Positions 8,982 to 17,395 of a stretch of DNA of 51,209 bases are shown here, piece after piece. Position 1 is the first letter of the stretch. Every line of letters begins with the position of its first letter. Under the pieces are notes generated by a model, which was not told the DNA's origin, did no database searches, and saw only the letters and a program-made list of their open reading frames with translations. The position numbers were made by a program, and so were the translations under genes. The stretch comes from Tepidibacillus decaturensis (lineage in GTDB: Bacteria; Bacillota; Bacilli; Tepidibacillales; Tepidibacillaceae): the NCBI GenBank assembly GCA_016841555.1, contig JAENYW010000002.1:1-51209 (forward strand), written 5' to 3'.

Positions 8982-9083
8982 TTACATAAAACCAATTAGT
9001 TGCAATATGCCTCCTATAATAAAAACAATAGATATAGTACCTAATATAATTGCAAATCTAATAGATTTTCTTCTCTCTTCCAA
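8982..9083 (-). CDS. small single-pass membrane ORF (33 aa) at the head of the tad operon
   Basis: A TTG codon at 9083 lies 7 nt behind a clear GGAGG and opens 33 codons ending in TAA, 20 bp before the tadZ ATG. The peptide starts with a charged EERRKS segment followed by one long hydrophobic helix (about residues 8-32, with IILGTISIVFIIGG). Its good ribosome binding site, its membrane-peptide composition and its position in the operon argue for a real gene. I recognise no family. It could instead be a leader peptide coupling translation to tadZ. Confidence 0.5.
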   Translation of the reverse strand: MEERRKSIRFAIILGTISIVFIIGGILQLIGFM

Positions 9084-9125
9084 CAATATTCCTCCAAAAA
9101 TTACAAATATTTACCCTGTAACTTA

Positions 9126-9154
9126 ATATTACGGGAATTTTTGCTAAATGTCAT
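9126..9154 (-). promoter_or_regulatory. candidate sigma-A promoter of the tad operon
   Basis: On the minus strand ATGACA (9154-9149) and TAATAT (9131-9126) are separated by 17 nt and lie about 43 bp before the small ORF start. The -35 matches TTGACA at 5 of 6 positions and the -10 matches at 4 of 6. Long A tracts lie immediately upstream (about 9155-9174), as in UP elements. No experimental evidence. Confidence 0.4.
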
Positions 9155-9280
9155 TATTTTTTTTTACTTTTTTTTGACATTTTTATTTAAATTTATTTTT
9201 ATTACTATCAATATCTATATTTTCTTTATATTAATTAGTTATCTATCCATTAGGCTATATCTTAATAAATTGGTTGTCTA

Positions 9281-9312
9281 TGAAAAAACACACAGGAAAT
9301 TTCCTGTGTGTT
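9281..9312 (-). terminator. intrinsic terminator after the MFS gene
   Basis: A perfect inverted repeat with 13-bp arms (9287-9299 and 9300-9312, containing ACACACAGGAAA) is followed on the minus strand by a T run (9283-9288). It lies 30 bp after the MFS stop and isolates the rpe-MFS transcript from the tad operon. The arms have no central spacer, so a loop would have to form by opening the AT-rich centre. Confidence 0.8.
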
Positions 9313-9341
9313 CACTATATTCTATCTATATCCTCTTTTTA

Positions 9342-10577
9342 TTAAATATGCAAATCACTATAGGAGCTACTCAACCGTTTCGTATACAGTAAATACAACC
9401 AAGTAAAGCTGACAATAAAGCAAATGGAACCAAAAATGACGCCAATCACTTGTGGAGAAAACCATTCAAGCAATACTCCTGTAAAAAAAATAGAAAGTTG
9501 CATAATAGAGCCATAGATGGAGCCATGTAGTGAGAAGACTCTCCCTCTCATATCATCTGGTGTATTATTTTGAATTAATGTGGTATCTAAGGGAATGATT
9601 AAACCTCCTGCTATTCTCATTAACAATAAAAAGAAAGCACCAACCAGTAAGTTGTTAGATAAAGCAAAAAAAACGAAAAATAAGCCCTGCACTAAATAAG
9701 CCCAGCCAAAGACATTCTTCATTCTATTGTCATCGTTCTTAACAAATACCGTTACAAGCCAGCCCCCTATAATAACACCAATGCCTTGTATGGAGTATAG
9801 GATACCAATCCCTGTATCACCAGCTTGAAAAATATCAGCACCGTAAATTGGTAGCAATACCTGATAAACTCCTCCAACAACGCCCCAAGACATACCAACT
9901 AACATAAGACCTAGAATTATCGGTGTTTTTCCTACAAATCGGTAGCCTTCCTTTATACTAGTAAAGAAATCTTCTTCTTTTGATGCTATCATATCTTCAC
10001 TTTTTAGCTTCACTGTAGATACAATATAGGCAGATAGAAAAAAGGATAAGCTATTGATTGCAAATGCAGCTTCATGGCCTATCGATGCAGATAACAATCC
10101 TCCTAATGAAGCCCCAATAATACTAAACAAGCCCCATATGGTACTAGACAAAGCGTTAGCTGTCGAAAGTTCTTCCTTACTAACCACAGTAGGAACAACA
10201 GATTGTTTAGCAGGTGAAAAGAAAATTCCAGATATTGAAAGCAGTATATTCAAGATAATGATTAACCAAATGTGATGAATACTAAAGATCAAGCCAATCA
10301 CCAAGAAAGCTCGAACCAAATCACTATAGATCATAATTTTTTTGCGATCAATACGGTCAACCAAGGTTCCAGCAAAGGGACTTAGGAGTAATGCTGGTAA
10401 GGAACGAGATAATAAAACAATGCTTAACATCATTCCTGATTGAGTGGTTGTATAGGTATAACCAAGAAGTGCAATGGTTTGAAACCAATCTCCCAAAACA
10501 CTTCCAGCTTCGGCATAAAATAATTTTCGATAGATACGATTATGCTTTAATAAATGAATATAGGATGTACTCTTCAA
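9342..10577 (-). CDS. MFS transporter, MFS_3/EntS-like exporter family
   Basis: A 411-residue protein with about 12 membrane segments. The loop-2/3 signature appears as AGTLVDRIDRKKIMIYSD, and a second basic motif DDMRGRVFS lies in the C-terminal half. This pattern fits the TMEM/EntS-type branch of the major facilitator superfamily, which often exports drugs or small metabolites; the substrate cannot be read from sequence. The start is TTG at 10577, 10 nt after GAGG located inside the end of rpe, so it is translated from the rpe transcript. In B. subtilis rpe is followed by thiN, so this gene marks the synteny break with the tad locus. Confidence 0.8.
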   Translation of the reverse strand: MKSTSYIHLLKHNRIYRKLFYAEAGSVLGDWFQTIALLGYTYTTTQSGMMLSIVLLSRSLPALLLSPFAGTLVDRIDRKKIMIYSDLVRAFLVIGLIFSIHHIWLIIILNILLSISGIFFSPAKQSVVPTVVSKEELSTANALSSTIWGLFSIIGASLGGLLSASIGHEAAFAINSLSFFLSAYIVSTVKLKSEDMIASKEEDFFTSIKEGYRFVGKTPIILGLMLVGMSWGVVGGVYQVLLPIYGADIFQAGDTGIGILYSIQGIGVIIGGWLVTVFVKNDDNRMKNVFGWAYLVQGLFFVFFALSNNLLVGAFFLLLMRIAGGLIIPLDTTLIQNNTPDDMRGRVFSLHGSIYGSIMQLSIFFTGVLLEWFSPQVIGVIFGSICFIVSFTWLYLLYTKRLSSSYSDLHI

Positions 10578-10580
10578 TTA

Positions 10581-11231
10581 CTATTTACCTCGTTTCAGAC
10601 TTAAAATAGCTTTTTCACGATTCTTTTGTCCAAAAACATAGGAGCCTGCCACAATCACGTTTGCACCTGCTTCTACAACTGAATCAATCGTCTTGTCGTT
10701 AATGCCCCCATCCACTTCAATATCAATGTTTAAGCCTAGCTGTGTTATTCTATCCTTTAATTGCTTGATTTTTGGAAGAACGGAAGTGATAAAGGATTGT
10801 CCCCCAAAGCCAGGATTAACGGTCATTAATAAAACCATATCCAAATCCTCTAATACATAGTCTAAGCTTTCTAATGGTGTCGCTGGATTTAAAGCCACTG
10901 CTGCTTTTGCTCCTAACCCTTTAATTAGATGTACCGTTCGATGTAAATGCTTTGTCGCTTCAGCGTGAACAGAAATGATATCTGCTCCACTTTTCACAAA
11001 GTTTTCTATATATTGATCTGGATGCTCAATCATCAAATGAACATCTAATGGCAATGCTGTTATAGGCTTAATTGCTTCCACCACGAGCGGGCCTATCGTA
11101 ATATTAGGTACAAAATGCCCATCCATTACATCCACATGGATAAGGTCAGCTCCACCTTGTTCTACCTCTGTAATTTCTTCCTTCAGCTTCGCAAAATCGG
11201 CGGAAAGGATAGACGGTGCTATTTTTAACAA
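10581..11231 (-). CDS. rpe: ribulose-phosphate 3-epimerase
   Basis: A 216-residue TIM-barrel enzyme of the pentose phosphate pathway that interconverts ribulose 5-phosphate and xylulose 5-phosphate. Family motifs are visible: [12 protein letters not shown] at the N-terminus, [14 protein letters not shown] with metal-binding His and Asp, [17 protein letters not shown], and VDGGIN with the phosphate-binding AGSYVFG near the end. The start is TTG at 11231 with GGAGG 10 nt upstream. It follows rsgA by 6 bp, as in B. subtilis, where prpC-prkC-rsgA-rpe are contiguous. Confidence 0.96.
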   Translation of the reverse strand: MLKIAPSILSADFAKLKEEITEVEQGGADLIHVDVMDGHFVPNITIGPLVVEAIKPITALPLDVHLMIEHPDQYIENFVKSGADIISVHAEATKHLHRTVHLIKGLGAKAAVALNPATPLESLDYVLEDLDMVLLMTVNPGFGGQSFITSVLPKIKQLKDRITQLGLNIDIEVDGGINDKTIDSVVEAGANVIVAGSYVFGQKNREKAILSLKRGK

Positions 11232-11237
11232 TGGTTA

Positions 11238-12122
11238 TTACCTCCATTTATTTTCTTCTTTTTCTCGAATCTCCTGTAAAAATTCTACATAATGCTTATA
11301 TCGTTCCGCTGTAATTTTATTTTCAGAAACAGCAGCCTTTACTGCACAGCCTGGTTCATTCACATGCATGCAGCCTCTAAAACGACATTGCTCTGTATAG
11401 GCTTGAAACTCGATAAAGAGCGAGGATAAATCAGCGGATTCTATATTCTGAAAATCTAATTGGCCAAATCCAGGTGTATCTGCTACCTTACCACCATCAG
11501 GTAAGTCAATTAATTGAACAACCCTCGTTGTATGTTTTCCACGTCCTAACTTCTGACTGATTGGTGCTGTCTCTAGTTCTAGCGTTGGTAGTATCGTATT
11601 TAAGAGAGAGGATTTCCCCACTCCCGATTGACCTGCAAAAACAGATATTTTTCCTTTTAACACTTCCGTTAATTCTTCCTTACCTATTCCATACTTACTG
11701 GTTTCCAATACCCTGTAGCCAATGCTTCGATATATGTTAGCTACTTTTTCAAATATCTTTGTTTCATCATTTGCTAAGTCCAGCTTAGTCAAACAAATGA
11801 TTGGTTCAATGTCAGCATTTTCTACATGAATAATAAACTTATCTAATAAATTTGCATTATAGCTTGGTTCCTTAATAGAAAATACCAGTATCACTTGATC
11901 AACGTTACATATAGGAGGTCGATGTAATTCATTTTTACGTGGTTTTAATTCCGTAATATATCCTTTTTTCTCATCAGTAGCATCAAATACTACATAATCC
12001 CCTACTAAAGGCGACAAGTTTTTTTTCTTAAAAATGCCTCGGGCCTTACACTCCCAAATCACCCCATCAGCTTCTACATAATAAAACCCACTTAATGCAC
12101 GAATTATTCGCCCCTCAGGCAT
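11238..12122 (-). CDS. rsgA: small ribosomal subunit biogenesis GTPase RsgA
   Basis: A 294-residue circularly permuted GTPase that checks 30S subunit maturation. An N-terminal OB-fold is followed by G4 TKLD (112-115), then G1 GQSGVGKS (164-171) and G3 DTPGFG (215-220), the order typical of the family. The C-terminal zinc finger is intact (C246, C251, H253, C259). The ATG at 12122 follows GGAGGG with good spacing. It sits between prkC (15 bp) and rpe (6 bp). In B. subtilis the orthologue (YloQ/CpgA) is phosphorylated by PrkC, consistent with this neighbourhood. Confidence 0.97.
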   Translation of the reverse strand: MPEGRIIRALSGFYYVEADGVIWECKARGIFKKKNLSPLVGDYVVFDATDEKKGYITELKPRKNELHRPPICNVDQVILVFSIKEPSYNANLLDKFIIHVENADIEPIICLTKLDLANDETKIFEKVANIYRSIGYRVLETSKYGIGKEELTEVLKGKISVFAGQSGVGKSSLLNTILPTLELETAPISQKLGRGKHTTRVVQLIDLPDGGKVADTPGFGQLDFQNIESADLSSLFIEFQAYTEQCRFRGCMHVNEPGCAVKAAVSENKITAERYKHYVEFLQEIREKEENKWR

Positions 12123-12137
12123 AACTTCCCTCCAATC

Positions 12138-14045
12138 TTAATAATAACTAACCTGTTTTGTTTTGATTTGCTTACCGTTTTTATAGACGCTGACCAATCC
12201 TTGATCCTCTGGCATTAAAACCAGTTCAATATTATCATAGAACTTACTTCCATTAATTATTTCCTTTTTCCACTGAATTTCTTTTCCTCTTGAGTCCTTA
12301 ATAATAATTGTGATTTCCGCCTGTTCATCTTCATTAAGAGGAATCAATATGTCACTATATATTGTTTTTGCTTCCGTTGGATAACCTTTACTCACATAGA
12401 TATCCACTTGGTCTCCAGCAGTCACTTCTCTTCCTGGCTCAAACGGAAATTGCTTATATATTCTACCCTTCGATTGTTCAAAGGTATATTCTTCCTTTAC
12501 CTCTCCCAATTGTAAATTAATCTTGGTTAAAATTGCTTCTGCCTCCTGCTCTGTTTTACTAATTAAGTTAGGCATTTCAAATCTTTCTTTTCCTTTACTT
12601 ACAAATAACAGTACACGAACTTCATCAGCAATTACCATTTGTTCTGCCAAAGGCTCTTGTCTAAATACATGACCAATTGGCGTGTTTTCCTCGTAGGCAT
12701 CAACGATTTCAATCGTAGTAAATCCCTGTTGTTTAAGTAAAAATTCCGCTTGACTTTTCTGCATATTTAATAGATTAGGCATCGAAGTTCTCTCTTTACC
12801 CAAGCTTATAAATAATGTAACTACTTGATTTTCCTTTATAAATGTCCCTTCAAGAGGCTCCTGTTTAGTTACTAGTCCTTCTTTTACATCGTCATCAAAA
12901 CGTTCTATGATTTTATAAGATAAATGCAGGGTATCTAGTTCTTGAATTGCTTGGCTTTTCAATTTTTCTGTAAGGATAGGGACTTTAACCTCTGGTACAA
13001 TCCATTTATTCGAGATGATTTGAAAGCCAAAAATACCAGTAGCTAGTAATAGGCTAATAATGGATATAAAAGTAATCTTTCCTACCACATTTTTTTTGTT
13101 AGCTACACTTCTCGAATGAGGAGAGTAAGCTTTATTATTAATTACTTTTATTGGGGGCATCATCATTGTTTTATCAACATCTGGCATCTGTCCATGATCC
13201 AGTTGGACTTGAGGTTCATTAATCTTTTCTGGTAGCAGCGCTGTCTTGATATCCTCTAACATATCGTCAGCAGAGGAATAGCGCTGTGATGGATCCTTCA
13301 CTAGTGCTTTTAAAATAATATTTTCTACGCTCTGCGGAATATCTGGATTAATTTCCTTTGGATAAATAAATCTATCCTGAACATGCTTTAATGCAATGCT
13401 TATTGGACTATCTCCAGAAAAAGGTAAGCTCCCAGTTATCATCTCATATAATACGACACCTAAGGAATACAGGTCTGTTTTCTCATCTGTCCAGCCGCCT
13501 CTTGCTTGTTCTGGAGATAAGTAATGAACGGACCCCAATACAGAATCAGTATACGTGATGGTTGCAGAAGTTGTCGCTCTGGCAATACCAAAATCAGTTA
13601 CTTTTACTTCTCCTGATTTTCCTATTAAAATATTTTGTGGTTTAATATCCCGATGTATAATTTGGTTAAAATGAGCATGCTGCAAAGCCGAACCAATTTT
13701 TTCAGCAATAGCTAATGCTTCCTCGACTGGTAATCTTCCTTTTCTTTGAATCAACTCTTTAAGCGTTGAGCCTTCAATATATTCCATTACAATGTAGTAA
13801 ACATCCTTTTCTTCACCTACATCATAAATATCAATCACATTCTCATGGGATAGGCTCGCTACAGCATGCGCTTCTCTACGAAATCGCTTCACAAAATCTT
13901 CATCGTGTACAAATTGACGATGCAATATTTTGACAGCTACTTCGCGTTGTAATATGAGGTCTAGCGCCTTATACACTTCAGCCATACCACCGCCGCCAAT
14001 TAATTCTAATATTTCATATCTGTTCCCTATAATGGCTCCTATCAA
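12138..14045 (-). CDS. prkC: PASTA-domain serine/threonine protein kinase PrkC
   Basis: About 635 residues. The kinase domain shows the Gly loop GGGGMAEVY, the lysine in REVAVKI, IHRDIKPQN, and DFG in VTDFGIARA. A basic juxtamembrane region, one membrane helix (about 327-346) and three PASTA repeats (about 355-560) that bind muropeptides follow, then a C-terminal Ig-like domain. It senses cell-wall fragments in dormancy and growth control. The frame is open from GTG at 14054, but the TTG at 14045 lies 8 nt after GAGG inside GAGGTGATC, a near-perfect anti-16S match, and gives the usual N-terminus. Downstream of prpC, its cognate phosphatase. Confidence 0.96.
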   Translation of the reverse strand: MIGAIIGNRYEILELIGGGGMAEVYKALDLILQREVAVKILHRQFVHDEDFVKRFRREAHAVASLSHENVIDIYDVGEEKDVYYIVMEYIEGSTLKELIQRKGRLPVEEALAIAEKIGSALQHAHFNQIIHRDIKPQNILIGKSGEVKVTDFGIARATTSATITYTDSVLGSVHYLSPEQARGGWTDEKTDLYSLGVVLYEMITGSLPFSGDSPISIALKHVQDRFIYPKEINPDIPQSVENIILKALVKDPSQRYSSADDMLEDIKTALLPEKINEPQVQLDHGQMPDVDKTMMMPPIKVINNKAYSPHSRSVANKKNVVGKITFISIISLLLATGIFGFQIISNKWIVPEVKVPILTEKLKSQAIQELDTLHLSYKIIERFDDDVKEGLVTKQEPLEGTFIKENQVVTLFISLGKERTSMPNLLNMQKSQAEFLLKQQGFTTIEIVDAYEENTPIGHVFRQEPLAEQMVIADEVRVLLFVSKGKERFEMPNLISKTEQEAEAILTKINLQLGEVKEEYTFEQSKGRIYKQFPFEPGREVTAGDQVDIYVSKGYPTEAKTIYSDILIPLNEDEQAEITIIIKDSRGKEIQWKKEIINGSKFYDNIELVLMPEDQGLVSVYKNGKQIKTKQVSYY

Positions 14046-14066
14046 CGCGATCACCTCACATTTCCC

Positions 14067-14813
14067 CTAATTATCATGCTGTACAACAATAACGGAAATA
14101 TTATCTTCTCCACCTGCTTGATTCGCTAGTGATAATAAGTGCTCTGCCATATCCTGTGCTGAAAAAGTTCCACTTTGAACCACTTCAAATATTTCTTGAT
14201 TCGTTAGCTGATTCGTTAGACCATCTGTACATAAAAGCATTGTTTGTTCTTTTTCCCATTGAGTAACCTGGATATCTATTTTAGCCGTCGCTTCCGTTCC
14301 TAATGCCCTCATCAATATATTTTTTTTAGGATGGGAATCTGCTTCTTCTTGAGAAATTTGGCCATTTTGTAATAATTCATTAACCAAGGAGTGATCTGCC
14401 GTTAATTGAATAATACCTTCATTATTTATTAAATAAGCTCTACTGTCTCCAATATGACCTAAAACGATCCAATTGTCATGAAAAATACCAGCAACAATCG
14501 TCGTTCCCATTCCCTTATATTCTTCGTTGACCAACGATGCTTGATAAACCTTTTCATTAGCAAAAAAGATAGCCTGCTCCAAGGCAAATTTATATTGTTC
14601 AACAGAGGCTATCTGCTTATTTAATAAGGGATCTAATTCCTGATAGATAGCTTCTGCTGCCATTTTGCTAGCAACTTCCCCTGCTAAATGTCCCCCCATT
14701 CCATCAGCAACGATTGCTAGCATTAATCCATTGTTGTATGGTTCACTTAATAATACATAATCTTGATTCACATTCCTTACTTGTCCTATATCTGAACGAA
14801 CCCCAGCTAGCAA
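14067..14813 (-). CDS. prpC: PP2C-family protein phosphatase PrpC
   Basis: A ~248-residue manganese-dependent phosphatase that reverses PrkC phosphorylation. Metal-binding motifs are VADGMGGHLAGE, GTTIV, LGHIGDSRAYL, LCTDGLTN and GGEDNISVIVV. GTG codons at 14834 and 14822 also open the frame, but the TTG at 14813 gives MLAGVRSDIG, which aligns with the B. subtilis N-terminus MLTALKTDTG, and it follows GAGAGGTGA at suitable distance. With this start it does not overlap rlmN. prpC, prkC and rsgA are contiguous, the conserved Firmicute arrangement. Confidence 0.95.
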   Translation of the reverse strand: MLAGVRSDIGQVRNVNQDYVLLSEPYNNGLMLAIVADGMGGHLAGEVASKMAAEAIYQELDPLLNKQIASVEQYKFALEQAIFFANEKVYQASLVNEEYKGMGTTIVAGIFHDNWIVLGHIGDSRAYLINNEGIIQLTADHSLVNELLQNGQISQEEADSHPKKNILMRALGTEATAKIDIQVTQWEKEQTMLLCTDGLTNQLTNQEIFEVVQSGTFSAQDMAEHLLSLANQAGGEDNISVIVVQHDN

Positions 14814-14835
14814 ACTCCTCACCTCTCCTCTCACC

Positions 14836-15888
14836 TCATAATTTGAATTCGTGCTTCATATGCTTTGCTCTTAATTGACCACATGCTGCTTCAATGTCTC
14901 CACCCTGCTCTCTTCGAATAGTCACATTCACATGATGCTTTTCAAGGATATTTTTAAATTGATGAATTTGCTTTTTTGGCGTCCTGACATAATTTCTTTC
15001 AGGTACCACATTAACTGGAATTATATTGACATGACATTTTATCTCTTTGATTAGCTCTGCTAATTCCTCCGCGTGTTCATCACTATCATTTGTATTCCCC
15101 ATTAAAGCATATTCGAAGGTGATTCTGCGTCCAGTGGTGTTGATGTAATAATTACATGCTTCCATTAACTTAGAGATAGAATACTTTTTATTTATAGGCA
15201 TTACTTCTGAACGCAGCTTTTCATTCGCTGCATGTAATGAAATAGCTAGACCAACCTGCCATTTTAAATCTGAAAATTGGTAAATCATTGGTACTATACC
15301 ACTTGTAGAAACAGTAATATGTCTTTGTCCAATATTTAAGCCCTTTTCATCGTTAATAATACGGATAAACTGAATAGTCGCATCGTAATTATCAAATGGC
15401 TCTCCAGCCCCCATGACAACAATATGACTTACCCTTTCCTCTTCCTTATCTAATATTCGTTGAGTTTCAATTACTTGTAAAGCGATTTCTCCTGCTGTTA
15501 GATTTCTAGATAACCCTCCTAAGGTAGAGGCACAAAAGGTACATCCCATTCGGCAGCCTACTTGTGTCGTTACACATACACTATTACCATAGTTATGTCT
15601 CATGATCACTGTTTCAATGGCATGTCCATCCTTCAATTGAAACAGTAATTTAACCGTCCCATCTGCGGAGACATGCTTTGTTAGTATGTCTAACGATTGC
15701 AGTTCAAAATATTGATCAAGTTTTTCTCTCAATGACTTAGATAGGTTAGACATTTTTTCAATGGAATCGACCTTTTTTACATAAAGCCAATCAAAAATTT
15801 GCTTTGCTCTAAAAGCTGGATCTTGATGTTCTTTAAGCCAGACACCCCATTCTTCCATTGTTAAATCATATATGTTTTTCTTTTCCAT
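14836..15888 (-). CDS. rlmN: dual-specificity 23S rRNA/tRNA adenine-C2 methyltransferase RlmN
   Basis: A 350-residue radical SAM enzyme that methylates A2503 of 23S rRNA and A37 of certain tRNAs. The [4Fe-4S] motif CRMGCTFC gives C112, C116 and C119. The C-terminal catalytic cysteine lies in [11 protein letters not shown]. The [14 protein letters not shown] stretch before the cluster is typical. The ATG start is in place and the length is normal. It is separated from rsmB by 139 bp of structured DNA (see 15933-16006), whereas the neighbouring ylo genes overlap or nearly touch. Confidence 0.97.
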   Translation of the reverse strand: MEKKNIYDLTMEEWGVWLKEHQDPAFRAKQIFDWLYVKKVDSIEKMSNLSKSLREKLDQYFELQSLDILTKHVSADGTVKLLFQLKDGHAIETVIMRHNYGNSVCVTTQVGCRMGCTFCASTLGGLSRNLTAGEIALQVIETQRILDKEEERVSHIVVMGAGEPFDNYDATIQFIRIINDEKGLNIGQRHITVSTSGIVPMIYQFSDLKWQVGLAISLHAANEKLRSEVMPINKKYSISKLMEACNYYINTTGRRITFEYALMGNTNDSDEHAEELAELIKEIKCHVNIIPVNVVPERNYVRTPKKQIHQFKNILEKHHVNVTIRREQGGDIEAACGQLRAKHMKHEFKL

Positions 15889-15932
15889 GTTTTATCACCA
15901 TTTCATTTCTTTCCATGTAGTAATCAGTAATG

Positions 15933-16006
15933 CTCCATTGATGGAGAAATCGAGAGTTGTCGATTTCAACAAGAATCTCACTTCCCACATCCCACTTCTC
16001 ACATCT
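15933..16006. repeat. tandem hairpins and a 14-bp direct repeat between rsmB and rlmN
   Basis: Three adjacent motifs lie here: the palindrome CTCCATTGATGGAG (15933-15946), a hairpin with perfect 8-bp arms GAAATCGA/TCGATTTC (15946-15967), and two tandem 14-bp units at 15979-15992 and 15993-16006 that agree at 12 of 14 positions (CACTTCCCACATCC and CACTTCTCACATCT). There is no T run, so a simple terminator is unlikely. It could be a leader structure of rlmN or a dispersed repeat. Confidence 0.45.
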
Positions 16007-16027
16007 ATTTATCATATCATAATTATT

Positions 16028-17395
16028 TTATTTATTTCTTAGTAAACGACTGATAAAAAAACCATCTGAGTGGAAGTGTTGGGGTAGAATTTGCAGCATT
16101 CCTGTCCTTGCATCCACTTTTTCATTCACGGTTTCCGATAAATAATTTGGAAGCTGTTGATCTAGGTAAAAATCATCATGCTTCTCCAGAAAGCGCTCCA
16201 CCATCTTTTGATTTTCCTCTAGTGTCATCGTACAGGTACTATATACAAGTACACCGTCAGGCTTTAATAGGGGGAATACCTCTTCTAATATTTCCTCTTG
16301 TATTTTTGTAATTTCTCTAATGTCATCCTCTGATTTCGTCCATTTTACATCTGGTTTTCTTCTTATGACGCCTAGTCCTGAGCATGGTACATCTAATAGG
16401 ATACGGTCAAACCTTTGATCTGTATAATCCTTGATTTTCCTTGCGTCCGCGTGAATGGCTTCAATGATATGTAAATGAAGCCTTTCCTGTTGTTCTTCTA
16501 TTAGCTTTATCTTATGCTTATGTATATCTGCAGCTATAACCTTTCCTTTATCCTTCATTAATTCTGCAATATGAGTAGTTTTTCCTCCAGGTGCTGCAGC
16601 AGCATCCAATACAAGCATATCCTCTTTTGGATTCAGAACCTCAGCGACTAACATAGAGCTCTCATCTTGAATCGTTATGTACCCATCTTTATACCATGAA
16701 GAGAAAGCTAGATTTCCTCCTCCTTTTATTCGAATACCCTGCTTTGATAATGGAGAAGGGATTATTTCAGCTTCTTCGTCCAATTCCTTTTTTAGTAGTG
16801 ATATCATCTCTTCCCTAGTAATTCTTAAAGGATTGACTCGAACCGTATGATATGGAGGAAGATTATTAGCTCGACAGATCTCCTTTGCTTCACCTTCTCC
16901 ATATTCTTGGATAAAGCGTTTTACTAGCCATTCTGGATGAGAATGCTCTAAGCTAATCCGCTTTGTATCGTTTATATGCTCTGGTAATGATATCGAATCC
17001 TTTTGACGAAGAATATTTCTTAATACACCATTTACCATGCCTACAATCCCTTTATGACCTTTTTTCTTCGCAATATTTACTGCTTCATTAACAACTGCAT
17101 GTGCTGGAACTCGATCTAGATACCATATTTGATAGATACTTAATCGAAGTAAATTTTTTACCCAAGTATCCATTTTATCTAGCTTTGTTTTAACAAATGG
17201 ATGCAATATCCAATCGATGGTATTTAAGCGTTGAATCGTTCCATAAATAATCTCCGTTGCAAATTGCACATCTTTTCTAGATAAAGTAGCTGTTTTAAGG
17301 GATTGATTAAGCTGTAAATTACTATAGGAATGTTCCTTCTCTACCTTTGTAAGAACATCTAATGCGACCTCTCTAGCTGTTTTCATTTTCTTCAT
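16028..17395 (-). CDS. rsmB: 16S rRNA cytosine-C5 methyltransferase RsmB
   Basis: About 455 residues. An N-terminal NusB-like RNA-binding domain (about 1-140) is followed by a SAM-dependent methyltransferase domain with VLDAAAAPGGKTTHIA (SAM loop), the catalytic motif LLDVPCSGLGV, and YSTCTMTLEENQ containing the second cysteine. It methylates C967-type positions in 16S rRNA. The coding end of fmt overlaps the start. The frame is open from 17422; the ATG at 17395 gives MKKMKTAREVAL, close to the B. subtilis N-terminus, while a GTG at 17404 sits 9 nt after GGAG and is an equally good candidate. Confidence 0.94.
   Translation of the reverse strand: MKKMKTAREVALDVLTKVEKEHSYSNLQLNQSLKTATLSRKDVQFATEIIYGTIQRLNTIDWILHPFVKTKLDKMDTWVKNLLRLSIYQIWYLDRVPAHAVVNEAVNIAKKKGHKGIVGMVNGVLRNILRQKDSISLPEHINDTKRISLEHSHPEWLVKRFIQEYGEGEAKEICRANNLPPYHTVRVNPLRITREEMISLLKKELDEEAEIIPSPLSKQGIRIKGGGNLAFSSWYKDGYITIQDESSMLVAEVLNPKEDMLVLDAAAAPGGKTTHIAELMKDKGKVIAADIHKHKIKLIEEQQERLHLHIIEAIHADARKIKDYTDQRFDRILLDVPCSGLGVIRRKPDVKWTKSEDDIREITKIQEEILEEVFPLLKPDGVLVYSTCTMTLEENQKMVERFLEKHDDFYLDQQLPNYLSETVNEKVDARTGMLQILPQHFHSDGFFISRLLRNK

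Noticed and set aside
9141-9392. 83-codon plus-strand frame of hydrophobic residues opposite the MFS 3' end and the intergenic region
   Set aside because: It consists of T-rich sequence, crosses the palindromic terminator at 9281-9312, lacks a ribosome binding site and overlaps the MFS coding end.
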